A stretch of DNA of 64,000 bases, from contig NZ_JACRSY010000005.1 of NCBI RefSeq assembly GCF_014384995.1, forward strand, positions 105,583 to 169,582, read 5' to 3'. Below, piece after piece: positions 36,395 through 46,160 of this stretch. The DNA is from Zhenhengia yiwuensis (lineage in GTDB: Bacteria > Bacillota > Clostridia > Lachnospirales > Cellulosilyticaceae). Every line of letters begins with the position of its first letter. Within the stretch, counting starts at the first letter, position 1. Both the position numbers and the translations under genes were made by a program. The notes under the pieces were generated by a model. That model searched no databases. It worked only from the letters and a program-made list of their open reading frames with translations, and was not told the origin of the DNA.

Positions 36395-37297
36395 TTAAAC
36401 TTGGGAAATAAAAAGTATTTCTTCATAGGTATTTGTATAAGCATTGACAAATATAGGATCACTTAAACCTTCTATTGTAATTTTATACACAGGCACAGCT
36501 TCTTCAGACAAAATATGCATGCCTTCTGAATGATCTAACCTATAGCCAAGTTCTACGGATTCAATGACATAGGTCTCATTTTCTACTTTCGGCTTCTGTA
36601 ATGCAAATAAGACTTGGTCAATAGGATATAAAGGTTTCGTAAGACTGACCTTATCTGTTACCTCAAGGCACCTTACCTCTGCTTCAAATACTCCATTAGG
36701 AGATATTTTCATTTTTACATAGCTGTCAAAAATAGGTAAACCTCTATATACTTCATAATATGTCACTGCTATGCCATATGACTCACTTCTATAGTCAATT
36801 TTTACTTCTTTAAGATGATCAGCCAAATCAAGCTGTCTTATAAAGTCTTTTGCAAATTTACTTGCCTGCTTAATGGATACTGCCGTTTCCTTGCTCTTAG
36901 CCGCCTCATTCCTATAACCAATATGGTCCTTATAAAATTCAAGCCGGGCCTCTCCTTTACTGTAAATCAGAGCATTTTTCCCATAGTCTCCACTTACTTC
37001 ATTTGTAATGGTAACATCTGCTCTTTCTTTACCAAACAATCTATTAACAATAGCATCTCTTAAAGATGCGCTAATCTCAATAGACTCTATCCAAATAGAA
37101 GAACGTGGTATAAATAAAGTTGGTAAATCCGCTTTAACCTGTATGTTCCTATCTGCTAATATGCCCTTTATAGTCTGTATACGCTCTTCAGATACTTTAT
37201 AAGACTCATTAAATCTATTATAATTTATCCATGCTAACGCTATATTTAAACAAATAAAGATAATAAGTAAGAAGTTTAAAGCTTTATTCCATCTCAT
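36395..37297 (-). CDS. yycI: YycI-like regulator of the WalRK system
   Basis: 300 residues with one N-terminal membrane helix (about 5-25) and an extracytoplasmic domain matching the YycI pattern (IESVELGYRL and PVYKITIEGL near the C-terminus). In B. subtilis YycI and YycH form a membrane complex that restrains WalK. The order walR, walK, hypothetical, yycH, yycI is close to the canonical operon. AGGAGGG precedes the ATG. Confidence 0.85.
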   Translation of the reverse strand: MRWNKALNFLLIIFICLNIALAWINYNRFNESYKVSEERIQTIKGILADRNIQVKADLPTLFIPRSSIWIESIEISASLRDAIVNRLFGKERADVTITNEVSGDYGKNALIYSKGEARLEFYKDHIGYRNEAAKSKETAVSIKQASKFAKDFIRQLDLADHLKEVKIDYRSESYGIAVTYYEVYRGLPIFDSYVKMKISPNGVFEAEVRCLEVTDKVSLTKPLYPIDQVLFALQKPKVENETYVIESVELGYRLDHSEGMHILSEEAVPVYKITIEGLSDPIFVNAYTNTYEEILFISQV

Positions 37298-37374
37298 CTT
37301 ACAGCCCTCCTATTCTCTATTATATCTTTTTTATGTGGTTTGTCTTCAAAAGTATAGGCAGAATACTAGGCGTT

Positions 37375-38784
37375 TTAAAAGCCTGGTATCTGCCTCATGA
37401 TTAATGGGTAATACCATTTATGGTCATAAACAGCACCCCAAGTCATATCAATATCTTCTCCTATACCTTCTAACAAATAAACCAGTTCTAAGTGGTCAAT
37501 CATAAAATCCTCAATCCCTTGCTTCTCAAATAAGGTATACATCTTATCAATGGGCTCTAGGTAATGGGTACTCAGTGCTTTAAGCTCTACTTCTTTAGGT
37601 ACAACCTCAAGAGTAGAGAAATGAGCCTCTATCACATCTGTCCCTCTTACTACTACCTGCACCAAGTCATCCATTCCCAAATTGGCCTTCATTTCCTCTG
37701 AAAGTTGTAAACGATAACCCTCATACATCATATTAAAAGAGTAAGTAAAGTCTAGCCCCTTTTGTTTCACATCTGCTAAGTATAAGTTATCTGCTATACT
37801 TTTAGGCATCACTTGCACCCTATCTATAAATTCTAGGGCAACATTATAGCCTTTTAGCATACTTGTCCCTGTTTGCAGCTTCCTTGGTGCCAGATTTAAG
37901 TATTCTATAACCCCTTCAGGCCTATAGACCACTAACGTTTTCATATCTTCAGTATAAATAACATTTTCATCTTGCTGCACCATCTCTTTAACTAAAGGAC
38001 TTACAAAAAGACCATTAATCATACTTTCAAGCTTTTCATAGCCCTCTTCACTACTAAGATCTATAGGATTATACGATGTCAGTACCTCATAATTAAGAAG
38101 GATTTCTTTGCTACTTGTAGGTAAAAAGCTATTGCCTGCTAAACGCACCTTATCAATGGTAGCACTAGGCTGATAAGCCATAATATGCCTTTTAAGGTCA
38201 TCTGCTGTAAGTACCTTATAGATTTTCTCAATATCATCAAAGGTTCCCACCGCGCTCAGTTCATACATAAAATCTTCTTCTGAGTTGACTAAGAAAAGCG
38301 TCGCCTCTTTCTCAAATTTATTTTTAGAATAGATAATGACATGGTCTATCTTTTCTTTAATCAATTGGTTTTGACTCTCTCCTGTAATCGAAGCGAGATC
38401 TATCGGCAATTCATACTCATAAATAACACTTGGCATACTTAGAAGTTTTACCCAGTCTACACCATCTGTTTTCTGCATATTACCTTCTTCATTCTGCCTA
38501 TCCATTAGCTTTGAAAGCTCACCTATAAGCCTTTCATATTCTCTTTTTTCATTTCCTGTCGTATCATCTAAACGATAAGCAAGGGCACCGGGTACACCCG
38601 TATTACTGTTACTGGTTTCTACAAACCATATATTGGTAGGCATAATAGGCTCATACTTAATAGTCTGCTTTAAAAAATTGTGGCCTGACATACCGCCAAG
38701 CCACAACATTCCTGTTTGTATTACAGCTATTATTATAAGAGCACCTAATAAGATCAGTTTCATACGCTCTCTTCTTGCATTCAT
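37375..38784 (-). CDS. yycH: YycH-like regulator of the WalRK system
   Basis: About 470 residues: an N-terminal membrane helix (LILLGALIIIAVIQTGML) and a large extracytoplasmic domain of YycH type. ATG 38784 is preferred because AAAGGTGAG lies just upstream and overlaps the previous gene's stop codon; a GTG at 38793 is the longer option. It probably acts with YycI on the sensor kinase WalK. Confidence 0.83.
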   Translation of the reverse strand: MNARRERMKLILLGALIIIAVIQTGMLWLGGMSGHNFLKQTIKYEPIMPTNIWFVETSNSNTGVPGALAYRLDDTTGNEKREYERLIGELSKLMDRQNEEGNMQKTDGVDWVKLLSMPSVIYEYELPIDLASITGESQNQLIKEKIDHVIIYSKNKFEKEATLFLVNSEEDFMYELSAVGTFDDIEKIYKVLTADDLKRHIMAYQPSATIDKVRLAGNSFLPTSSKEILLNYEVLTSYNPIDLSSEEGYEKLESMINGLFVSPLVKEMVQQDENVIYTEDMKTLVVYRPEGVIEYLNLAPRKLQTGTSMLKGYNVALEFIDRVQVMPKSIADNLYLADVKQKGLDFTYSFNMMYEGYRLQLSEEMKANLGMDDLVQVVVRGTDVIEAHFSTLEVVPKEVELKALSTHYLEPIDKMYTLFEKQGIEDFMIDHLELVYLLEGIGEDIDMTWGAVYDHKWYYPLIMRQIPGF

Positions 38785-38789
38785 ACTTC

Positions 38790-39356
38790 TCACCTTTTAC
38801 TTCTTAAAAGCGTTGCATCATCTACAATGAAGGATTTAATCTGTTCTTTTTCTTTTTCAGTTTTTCTTATAATTGTAAGGTATATCTTACCTGTTTTTTC
38901 ATCAGCTGGATAGCTATAGCTAATCACGACATTATTTTGATCTTCTTTAAGATCAATGAGCTGACTAAAGAGCATGGTTGCCCCTACTTCTTTTAATGTA
39001 TAGGTTTTGTAATTATTGGTATCAGTGGCCTTTGGATTATCTACCTTATCACCTGTATACACAATAATCTCTATAGCTGTTCCGGTACGTGCTTCACCCA
39101 TGATGTTAATCTGGCTATCAAACGTTTGAATTTCTTCTTTGCCTGCTAGTGATTGGGTAATTCTCACATATTCATCTTTTTCAAATGTAATAGCAGATGA
39201 AGTGCTCGTTGGTGTTTCCTCTTTTGCTACTGTTTGTACTGTTTTAGTCTGTACTGGTTTTTTTTCTGGTTTAATCTCTGCCCCATAAACTGCATTGGGT
39301 GCTAAAAAGGTACATCCTAATACAGCTATACTTATAAGATATTTTATTCTACTCAT
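38790..39356 (-). CDS. secreted protein of unknown function in the wal operon
   Basis: 188 residues with a signal peptide (cleavage near AVYGA, residue about 26), a Thr/Ser/Pro-rich stretch, and a beta-rich domain (YVRITQSLAGKEEIQTFDSQ to the end). I do not recognise a family. Its position between walK and yycH suggests a wall-related role. The stop codon overlaps the yycH ribosome site. Confidence 0.75.
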   Translation of the reverse strand: MSRIKYLISIAVLGCTFLAPNAVYGAEIKPEKKPVQTKTVQTVAKEETPTSTSSAITFEKDEYVRITQSLAGKEEIQTFDSQINIMGEARTGTAIEIIVYTGDKVDNPKATDTNNYKTYTLKEVGATMLFSQLIDLKEDQNNVVISYSYPADEKTGKIYLTIIRKTEKEKEQIKSFIVDDATLLRSKR

Positions 39357-39448
39357 GTGGAACCCCCTTCCGTTTAGTTTTTGACTGTAATACTCCTATT
39401 TATAGTATATATTAGTTATTTTACAGTTATATTACAAAGGCATAACGT

Positions 39449-41242
39449 TTAGCTTACATTAAATTGCACTGTTACTGTCGTACCTTTTCCAGGCTTACTT
39501 GTAATACTGATTTTGCCATGATGAAGTTCTACCATCTCTTTTACAATAGATAGTCCAAGCCCTGTACCTCCCTGACTTCTGGAGCGCGCTTTATCTACCC
39601 TAAAGAACCTTTCAAAAATACGCTCTAAGTCTGGTTTAGCAATACCGATTCCTGTATCTTTTACTTGAAGTGTAATAATATTTGGGTTCTTATACAGTTT
39701 CACATGAATGGTTCCTGGATCTATACTATATTTTATGGCATTTGATAAGATGTTGTGTAAGATTTGTCTGATTCTCGCACTATCTCCTATCATATTATAA
39801 ATCATCTCTTCATCTGCCTCATAAATAATGCGATGACCTTTTTTCTCAATATGAATCTTCTGTGCTTCTATTGTTTCTTTTACAATTTCTTTTAGATCAA
39901 GAGGCCTCATATCCAGCTGCATCTGCTTATTATCGATACGTGAAAGCTCAAGCAAATCTTGTACCAGCGTCGTCATACGGTCTGCTTCCTTCTCCATAAC
40001 GGATAGAAACTGCATGGCAATTTCTCGATCGTCAATGGCACCATCTATAAGGGTTTCCGTATAGCTTTTAACGGTTGTAAGAGGTGTACGAAGTTCATGC
40101 GATACATTGGCTACAAACTCTTTACGCATCTGATCAAGCTTCTGCTGAGTTGTAACATCTTGCATCACCACAACAACACCTTCACTTTCTCCTCTTGCAT
40201 TCATATAAGGTGCAAAATGGAGATTGTAGAATTTATCCTCGAGTGCCATCATGATACCTTCTTCATTCTTAACTCGCTCACCATTACTTTCTTCAGCAAG
40301 GAGCTTATCAAAGGATACCTCTACACCTAACTTTGGAAAGATAAAGTCAAAACGATGATCCATATTGGTATTTCCTAGCATTTCATAACATACAGAATTG
40401 GCATGAATAAGGACGCCCTGTCTATTAAAGGCCATAACCCCATCTGCCATATTCTCTAAAATCTTCTCCAGCTTACTCTTTTCACTCGATATAGCAGTCA
40501 TGGTCTTACTAAGCTCTGCTGCCATGTAATTAAAACTTTGGGTAAGCTGCCCAATCTCATCCTCCGAATAAATAGGAATGCGACTAAAGGACCCTGCTGC
40601 AAGCTGCTTAGAACTTTTCGTAAGCTGCTTAATAGGCACTGTAATCATTCTAGCGAAAATCGCACTAAATACAGCTGCAATCCCCATGGCAATCATAGCT
40701 GCAAGGGTAATGGTCTTCATGACACTAAAAACATTATCATAAATATCTGTAGCATCTGCTCTTACACAAATAATAACAAGAATTTCACCTGTTGTAGCGT
40801 CTAAGATAGGCCTATCATGTTCTATATAATCATATTTGGCTTCCTTATAGGCAAAAAGTGGCCATTCAAGAGTTTGTGGTGTCTTCTTAGCAATCACTTC
40901 TGGTAGTACATCCGACACCATAATCTCCCCTACAGCTGGCTCTGACTTAGAGCCTAAAAGCACCTCTCCATTAGGCGCTAATATATAAATAGCATGCTGA
41001 TTCAGTGCCACCATAGTCGATAGTGTACTTTCTACTTTATCCATACTCTCTTCAAAGTCTGCTCCACTCGATACACCAAGTCTTCCCTCTATCGTCTCTG
41101 CAGAAGACATTAATTCACGTTTAATCTTTTCATAGTGTGTATCTTCAATATTACAAATGATAAAGCTTCCACTCACTACCATAATCACAAAGACAACACT
41201 TAGATAAATTACTACAATTTTCCACTGTATACTGGTTCTCAT
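39449..41242 (-). CDS. walK: sensor histidine kinase WalK
   Basis: 597 residues in the WalK order: membrane helix (about 8-28), extracytoplasmic PAS-like domain, second helix (about 175-198), HAMP (about 200-250), cytoplasmic PAS (about 262-365), HisKA with phospho-acceptor in VSHELRTPLTTVKSY (about 375), and HATPase with DTGIGIAKPDLERIFERF and GGTGLGLSIVKEM. It controls cell-wall hydrolase genes together with WalR. It starts 3 bp after the walR stop. Confidence 0.95.
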   Translation of the reverse strand: MRTSIQWKIVVIYLSVVFVIMVVSGSFIICNIEDTHYEKIKRELMSSAETIEGRLGVSSGADFEESMDKVESTLSTMVALNQHAIYILAPNGEVLLGSKSEPAVGEIMVSDVLPEVIAKKTPQTLEWPLFAYKEAKYDYIEHDRPILDATTGEILVIICVRADATDIYDNVFSVMKTITLAAMIAMGIAAVFSAIFARMITVPIKQLTKSSKQLAAGSFSRIPIYSEDEIGQLTQSFNYMAAELSKTMTAISSEKSKLEKILENMADGVMAFNRQGVLIHANSVCYEMLGNTNMDHRFDFIFPKLGVEVSFDKLLAEESNGERVKNEEGIMMALEDKFYNLHFAPYMNARGESEGVVVVMQDVTTQQKLDQMRKEFVANVSHELRTPLTTVKSYTETLIDGAIDDREIAMQFLSVMEKEADRMTTLVQDLLELSRIDNKQMQLDMRPLDLKEIVKETIEAQKIHIEKKGHRIIYEADEEMIYNMIGDSARIRQILHNILSNAIKYSIDPGTIHVKLYKNPNIITLQVKDTGIGIAKPDLERIFERFFRVDKARSRSQGGTGLGLSIVKEMVELHHGKISITSKPGKGTTVTVQFNVS

Positions 41243-41245
41243 AAG

Positions 41246-41941
41246 TTAGCCTCTGAAATAGTAGCCTACTCCACGTTTAGTGAGTACGAAACTTGCTTTA
41301 GATGGGTCGTCTTCTATCTTCTCTCTTAATCTTCTAATGGTTACATCTACTGTTCTTACATCCCCATAGTATTCATATCCCCATACTTTCTCAAGTAACA
41401 TTTCTCTTGAGAATACCTTACCTTTTTGCATGGCTAAAAACTTAAGAAGCTCAAATTCTCTTAAAGTCAGGTCGAGATTTCTTCCATCTTTACTGGCTTC
41501 GTATTTCACAAGGTCAATAAGTAAATTATCTTCTTCTAAGACTTTCTTTTCTTCACTTACTGATAATTTTTCTGCTTGTATATGGCTTCTTCTAAGGTTT
41601 GCTTTTACCCTAGCACTTAACTCACGCATACCAAAAGGCTTTGTCATATAGTCATCTGCACCAAGCTCTAAGCCTACTACTTTATCAATTTCTTCAGCCT
41701 TAGCTGTAAGCAGAATAATAGGTGTCTCTTTGACTTGCCTAACACGTTTACAAACCTCGAGTCCATCTAATTTAGGCATCATAATATCGAGTAAAATGAG
41801 GTCAGGGTCTACTGCTTCTATGAGTTTTAAGCCTTCTTCTCCATCATAGGCCGTACATACTTTATAGCCTTCCTTTTCAAGGTTGTATTTGATAATATCT
41901 GAGATTGGTTTCTCATCTTCAATAATGGCGATCGTTTGCAT
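41246..41941 (-). CDS. walR: response regulator WalR
   Basis: 231-residue OmpR/PhoB-type regulator. The receiver domain has the acidic pair EDE near residue 8, the phospho-acceptor Asp in LILLDIMMPKLDG (about 54), and Lys in LTAKAEE. The C-terminal winged helix reads VDVTIRRLREKIEDDP. It is the first gene of the wal operon (walR, walK, unknown, yycH, yycI). Confidence 0.96.
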   Translation of the reverse strand: MQTIAIIEDEKPISDIIKYNLEKEGYKVCTAYDGEEGLKLIEAVDPDLILLDIMMPKLDGLEVCKRVRQVKETPIILLTAKAEEIDKVVGLELGADDYMTKPFGMRELSARVKANLRRSHIQAEKLSVSEEKKVLEEDNLLIDLVKYEASKDGRNLDLTLREFELLKFLAMQKGKVFSREMLLEKVWGYEYYGDVRTVDVTIRRLREKIEDDPSKASFVLTKRGVGYYFRG

Positions 41942-41979
41942 TAAAATCCCCCCACTCTTTCTATATTTATTTATATGCT

Positions 41980-42783
41980 TTACGGTGTTTCTTTTACCGC
42001 TTCTTTATTTGTTTCTTTTGCTGGTTCCTCTATAAGTTCAAGCCCTAGTACTGGAATACGTACAGTTGCTTTAAGCTCTTGTCCAATCTTTAATGTAGAA
42101 GTTACCCCTTCATTGGCATCCATAAGGCTTTGTACATCTATCCCGAGCTTACTTGCAATTCCCCATAGCGTATCCCCATCCGCTACCGTATAAGTTACTT
42201 CTTTTCTTTGACGTTTCTTACATAAGTCTACTAGGGTTTCCATATCCACGAGCTCATCTTCTGTTGTATAAACTTCTTCTAGTTTGACTTTATTTTTAAA
42301 TTCAGCTTTTACATTTTTATCATCAAAATACACATCTTTAAGTTCTTCTTTAAGTTCATCTAAAACTTCTTCTGACTCAATAACCGCAATTTCTTTACCA
42401 TCTACAAAAAGCTTTTGGAACTTCAGTGTTACATCCATGTTTTCTCTTAAATAGCTTGGTAATTTATTCGGATCAATCATGTCCTTTTTGCTGGCATGTA
42501 CTTTTTTTAGTTCATCTAAACCTTCAATTTGCACTTCTGTGTTATATTTATTTTCTAACTGTTTTTCTACAGTTTGTAAAGCCGTATCTATGTACTCTTT
42601 TTTATCGACATAACCAATGACTTCCCCACCTACACTCACTGCATAGGCATTTGGTAAAAAAGCAAATGCTGTCCCTCCAAGGGCACCTATTGCAATAATG
42701 CCCATTAAAATAGCTTTTGGATTTGCACGGTTACGTCTTCTTTTTGTATTGCTTAAGTAAATTGTTTTTGATTTTCTTCTCAT
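41980..42783 (-). CDS. membrane-anchored LysM protein, perhaps a shortened M23-type wall hydrolase
   Basis: 267 residues from ATG 42783 (AATAGGAGG 8 bases upstream; the longer frame has no ribosome site). A basic N-terminus and a membrane helix (about 25-48) precede a coiled domain and a LysM repeat (TYTVADGDTLWGIASKLGID, about 195-240). Related clostridial proteins usually continue with G5 and M23 peptidase domains; here the frame stops after VLGLELIEEPAKETNKEAVK. Without the peptidase it would bind, not cut, peptidoglycan. It sits just before walR on the same strand. Confidence 0.8.
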   Translation of the reverse strand: MRRKSKTIYLSNTKRRRNRANPKAILMGIIAIGALGGTAFAFLPNAYAVSVGGEVIGYVDKKEYIDTALQTVEKQLENKYNTEVQIEGLDELKKVHASKKDMIDPNKLPSYLRENMDVTLKFQKLFVDGKEIAVIESEEVLDELKEELKDVYFDDKNVKAEFKNKVKLEEVYTTEDELVDMETLVDLCKKRQRKEVTYTVADGDTLWGIASKLGIDVQSLMDANEGVTSTLKIGQELKATVRIPVLGLELIEEPAKETNKEAVKETP

Positions 42784-42861
42784 GGTTCTACCTCCTATTG
42801 GTCCCACATGCAGGAAATACCCCTTCTCTTTACAATCATACCAGTTTCTCATGGCTAAATC

Positions 42862-42910
42862 AAAGAAAAAAGAGGTTATTGCCACAGTTATCTTTTGGCA
42901 TTAACCTCTC
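42862..42910 (-). terminator. terminator after the SLH gene
   Basis: On the minus strand AGAGGTTAATGCCA pairs with TGGCAATAACCTCT, followed by a T-run. It starts about 10 bp after the SLH protein stop. Confidence 0.85.
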
Positions 42911-42919
42911 TTCTATGCA

Positions 42920-44932
42920 TTATCGAATGACTTCTATAGATTCTGGATACATCTCTTCACCGTAGTTGAATGTAACAAGAACTTCCATATCTTTTTTAAT
43001 TTGATTTCTGTAGCCTTTTTCTTTATCTACAATGATCTCTACCTGGCTTGGTACATTAATGCGTTTTACGGTCATCGTTTCACCAGTCACTGCATCATAT
43101 TCTACTAATACATCTATGTATTTAGCACCTTGACCTACATTTTCTACAGTTCCTTTATAAGTAATTTGGCTTGGCGCATCTTTAATCACTACTGAGATAG
43201 CTTCCTTACTTTCTGTGAGCACTTCTACTTTAGAACCTAATTGGATTTCTCTCAGTACTGTATCCACTCTTTGGCTGGCATCATAAAGCTCTGTATTATT
43301 TGTAACACTAACTGTCTTTTTCTCACCTTTTGAGAGAACAACAAGTTGTGGATTTTGAGCAAGGATAATGCTCTCTACAGTCCCAATAAAGCTTTCAGTC
43401 GTTGCAGTTGCTTCGATTTCTATAGCTTCATTCCCTTCCATTTTCACAGTAAGCTTATCCCCTATACGTAAATCACTCACATCTACTGATTTACCATTAC
43501 GTATTACCTCTACATCAGTGCTTACTAATACTTCTTTTTCTTTGCCCTTTTCGACTACGGTTACTTTATAGCCATCAGGTTTACGTACACTCTTAAGGAA
43601 TTCCACATCCATTTTTTCATTTTCGACTTCTTGACGTTTTAAAACATTAATTTTAGTAACGCCTAAGTCTTCTACATAGATACGGACATTGTCCCCTACA
43701 TTAAGGTCTTCAAAGGCAAGTTCTTCCCCTTGGTAAAGGATTTCACAGTTATCTTCTACTTTATAAGTTACAGTTTTCCCTGAAGTAAGAACAGAGATTG
43801 AACCACTTCTTCCAATGTTTTCAATCGTTCCTTTGTAAGTTGTCACTTCTTCTGCTGTCTGATCCTTATCTCCTTCTGGTTTCGTACTTGGGGTTGTATC
43901 TTTCTCATCTAAAATTTGAATTTTAGTCAGTACTTCTACACCGTTTTCCTTTGCCATTGTTACTTTTACTTTTGCATTTGCTTTCACTGCATCAAAGCTT
44001 AATGCGCTGTTATTGCTATCTACAACTTTTGTATCTTTAGTAGCGGTATAGAATTTATTGCTTCCATTTACTTCAATCTGTAAGTAGCTTCCACCACTTC
44101 CATCTGTTTTTGCTACTATTTTTGCTACTCTACCTTCAAAAGTATTATCATCTGCTGGCGCCTCTGGTGTAACAGGTTTTTCAGGTGTAACTGGCTTTTC
44201 TGCTTGTTCAAGTTTATCTTTAAACATAAGCGCACTATAAGTCATTTGTGCACAAAGAGCACGTGTTACTTTTGTATTGGCACCCATGTTACCTTTTGCA
44301 TCACCATTTAAAAGACCATTTTTGTTAAGGTATGCCACATAAGGTCTATTTTCTTCTTTAATTAAATCATGATCTGCAAATGGTGTTTTCCCTGTGTAAC
44401 TCTCTTTAGCAGTTTTTTCTTTCCCAATAACACGTACAAGGAAAGTCGCTAAATCCTGTTTCGTTACAATGTTTTTTACTTCTTTGCCATCTGCTGTCTT
44501 AACCATGAATTTACTTAATTCATCTTTGCTTAAGTAACCTCTACCAATTAAATAAGCAATCTCTTCATTACAACGTGATTCCCATGACTTATACTTATCG
44601 GAATAAGTTTTAAGTAGTGGTTTTTGAACGGCATAGTTATCTGCAATTTGTTTCTTTAAAGTCGGATCCATGTCTTTAACAACGAGTTCGTCTTGGTAAC
44701 CTGTTGCCTTAGCAAGGATTTCAGCAAGTTCAAAATAAGTTACCTCAGATGATGGAAGGAATTCGCCACTGCTATTTCTTGACATATAACCTTTCTCTTG
44801 CATATAGCTAATCGCTGGATAAGCCCAGTGTGTATTTGAAACATCTTTAAATGTTACTGCCGCAAAAATATTAACTGACATAACACCTGCCATCCCAAGA
44901 GCAAGGAGCAACTTAGAATAATGCTTTCTCAT
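42920..44932 (-). CDS. SLH-domain cell-surface protein with repeated beta domains
   Basis: 670 residues: signal peptide (1-25), three S-layer homology segments (about 28-80, 115-165 and 180-240, e.g. HWAYPAISYMQEKGYM), a Pro/Glu linker (KPVTPEKPVTPEAP), then five similar domains of 70-85 residues (about 265, 365, 445, 525 and 595 onwards) with recurring patterns like YKGTIENIG and LRIGDKLTVKM. SLH domains attach such proteins to pyruvylated wall polymers. Its place beside the wal genes suggests a wall role; no enzyme domain is seen. Confidence 0.88.
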   Translation of the reverse strand: MRKHYSKLLLALGMAGVMSVNIFAAVTFKDVSNTHWAYPAISYMQEKGYMSRNSSGEFLPSSEVTYFELAEILAKATGYQDELVVKDMDPTLKKQIADNYAVQKPLLKTYSDKYKSWESRCNEEIAYLIGRGYLSKDELSKFMVKTADGKEVKNIVTKQDLATFLVRVIGKEKTAKESYTGKTPFADHDLIKEENRPYVAYLNKNGLLNGDAKGNMGANTKVTRALCAQMTYSALMFKDKLEQAEKPVTPEKPVTPEAPADDNTFEGRVAKIVAKTDGSGGSYLQIEVNGSNKFYTATKDTKVVDSNNSALSFDAVKANAKVKVTMAKENGVEVLTKIQILDEKDTTPSTKPEGDKDQTAEEVTTYKGTIENIGRSGSISVLTSGKTVTYKVEDNCEILYQGEELAFEDLNVGDNVRIYVEDLGVTKINVLKRQEVENEKMDVEFLKSVRKPDGYKVTVVEKGKEKEVLVSTDVEVIRNGKSVDVSDLRIGDKLTVKMEGNEAIEIEATATTESFIGTVESIILAQNPQLVVLSKGEKKTVSVTNNTELYDASQRVDTVLREIQLGSKVEVLTESKEAISVVIKDAPSQITYKGTVENVGQGAKYIDVLVEYDAVTGETMTVKRINVPSQVEIIVDKEKGYRNQIKKDMEVLVTFNYGEEMYPESIEVIR

Positions 44933-45084
44933 AAATACAGCCTCCCTAATATTTAATCTAACTTCTATTCTAATAGATTAAATACTAAAATACAATTCAA
45001 ACTAACATTGTTCAACATTTTTTAACTTTGATGTAATATACTTGAAATCTTACTTTTAAACTACCTATCAATAAGCATAAAAAA

Positions 45085-45108
45085 GTCCCATCTTTTCTAG
45101 GATGGGAC
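45085..45108 (-). terminator. terminator after the YvrJ gene
   Basis: GTCCCATC/GATGGGAC stem with TTTTTT on its minus-strand downstream side, 3 bp beyond the YvrJ stop. Confidence 0.8.
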
Positions 45109-45110
45109 CC

Positions 45111-45251
45111 TTAAAATTTCTCGAGAGCACTACTTAGTTTGGCAATGGTTTCCGATAACTTGTCCATCTTCCCCTCAATACGAATAAGCAAATACATAGA
45201 CAATATAATCGGAAAACCAAAATTACTAATACCACTTAAAATCTCTTCCAT
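45111..45251 (-). CDS. YvrJ family small membrane peptide
   Basis: 46 residues, too short for most gene callers: MEEILSGISNFGFPIILSMY, then LLIRIEGKMDKL and a short amphipathic tail. One membrane helix followed by a charged helix is the YvrJ pattern. GGGAGG lies 7 bases before the ATG and a terminator follows. YvrJ genes often lie next to DUF1659 and DUF2922 genes and a special sigma factor; here repeats (45.3-46.2 kb) separate it from them. Small membrane proteins of this kind are sometimes compared with holins, but the function is unknown. Confidence 0.82.
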   Translation of the reverse strand: MEEILSGISNFGFPIILSMYLLIRIEGKMDKLSETIAKLSSALEKF

Positions 45252-45411
45252 CTGTACTTCCTCCCTTCATCCCATGCTTTTTTATCTTTATCCTTTCCTA
45301 TATGCAAAATATCCTTATGGGCTCAAAGGTGGGAGGATCTCTCCCACCTAGTTCCCTAAACAAGCATTTCTATGCACAAGATATTCCTAGGGCTTCAGAG
45401 ATGGCAGGAGT

Positions 45412-45566
45412 ACTTCGTAATATTCATTCGATGAAGCTTGGCTAAAAAATCTTAATGAGTTTTTAAAATGGTATTTAGCCATATGTTTGAGCGTAGCGAG
45501 TTTATGGCGTTCATTTTTAAAAGGAGTTTAGATTTTTCCAAGCTTTTGAGACGAATATGGAGAAGT
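45412..45566 (+). repeat. hairpin element, first 363-bp unit
   Basis: Stems read AAGCTTGG/CCAAGCTT and AAAATCT/AGATTTT. The tip stem is GCCATA/TATGGC instead of GCTGCA/TGCAGC, with the same loop TGTTTGAGCGTAGCGAGTT. The second unit (45775-45929) is the same. Confidence 0.8.
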
Positions 45567-45649
45567 AGCCCCTACCATCTATATCCCTAAGCAAGTATTC
45601 TGTATGCAAGATATCCCTAGGGCTCCAAAGGTGGGAGAGGGACTCCGTA

Positions 45650-45708
45650 GTATTTATTGGAGGGATTTTTCCAAAGTCATGACACGAATACGGAGGAGTG
45701 CCTCTCCC
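45650..45708 (+). repeat. shortened hairpin element lacking the conserved tip
   Basis: The base of the element (ACTCCGTAGTATT with AATACGGAGGAGT) is present, but about 90 nt containing the tip are missing. The join lies in GGATTTTTCC, matching the two GATTTT copies that flank the tip region in the full version at 46015-46160. Confidence 0.7.
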
Positions 45709-45774
45709 ACCTAGTTCCCTCAGCAAGCATTTCTATGCACAAGATATTCCTAGGGCTTCAGAGATGGCAGGGGT

Positions 45775-45929
45775 ACTTCGTAATATTCATTCGATGAAGC
45801 TTGGCTAAAAAATCTTAATGAGTTTTTAAAATGGTATTTAGCCATATGTTTGAGCGTAGCGAGTTTATGGCGTTCATTTTTAAAAGGAGTTTAGATTTTT
45901 CCAAGCTTTTGAGACGAATATGGAGAAGT
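45775..45929 (+). repeat. hairpin element, second 363-bp unit
   Basis: Near-identical to the copy at 45412-45566, including AAGCTTGG/CCAAGCTT, the GCCATA/TATGGC tip stem and the GAGCGTAGCGAG loop. Confidence 0.8.
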
Positions 45930-46014
45930 AGCCCCTACCATCTATATCCCTAACCAAGTATTCTATGTGCAAGATATCCCTAGGGCTCCAAAAGTGGGAG
46001 AGACACTCCGTAGT

Positions 46015-46160
46015 ATTCATTGGAAGGATTTTGACTGAAAAATCTTAGTGAGTTTTTTAAATGGATTTTAGCTGCATGTTTGAGCGTTAGCGAGTTTGCA
46101 GCGTTCATTTGAAAAAGGAGCTTAGATTTTTCCAAAATCATGACACGAATACGAAGGAGT
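46015..46160 (+). repeat. hairpin element with GTTA inner loop
   Basis: Tip stem GCTGCA/TGCAGC with loop GAGCGTTAGCGAG, one base longer than the other copies, so the inner GC/GC mini-stem is kept while its loop changes from 3 to 4 nt. Base ACTCCGTAGTATT/AATACGAAGGAGT. Confidence 0.78.
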
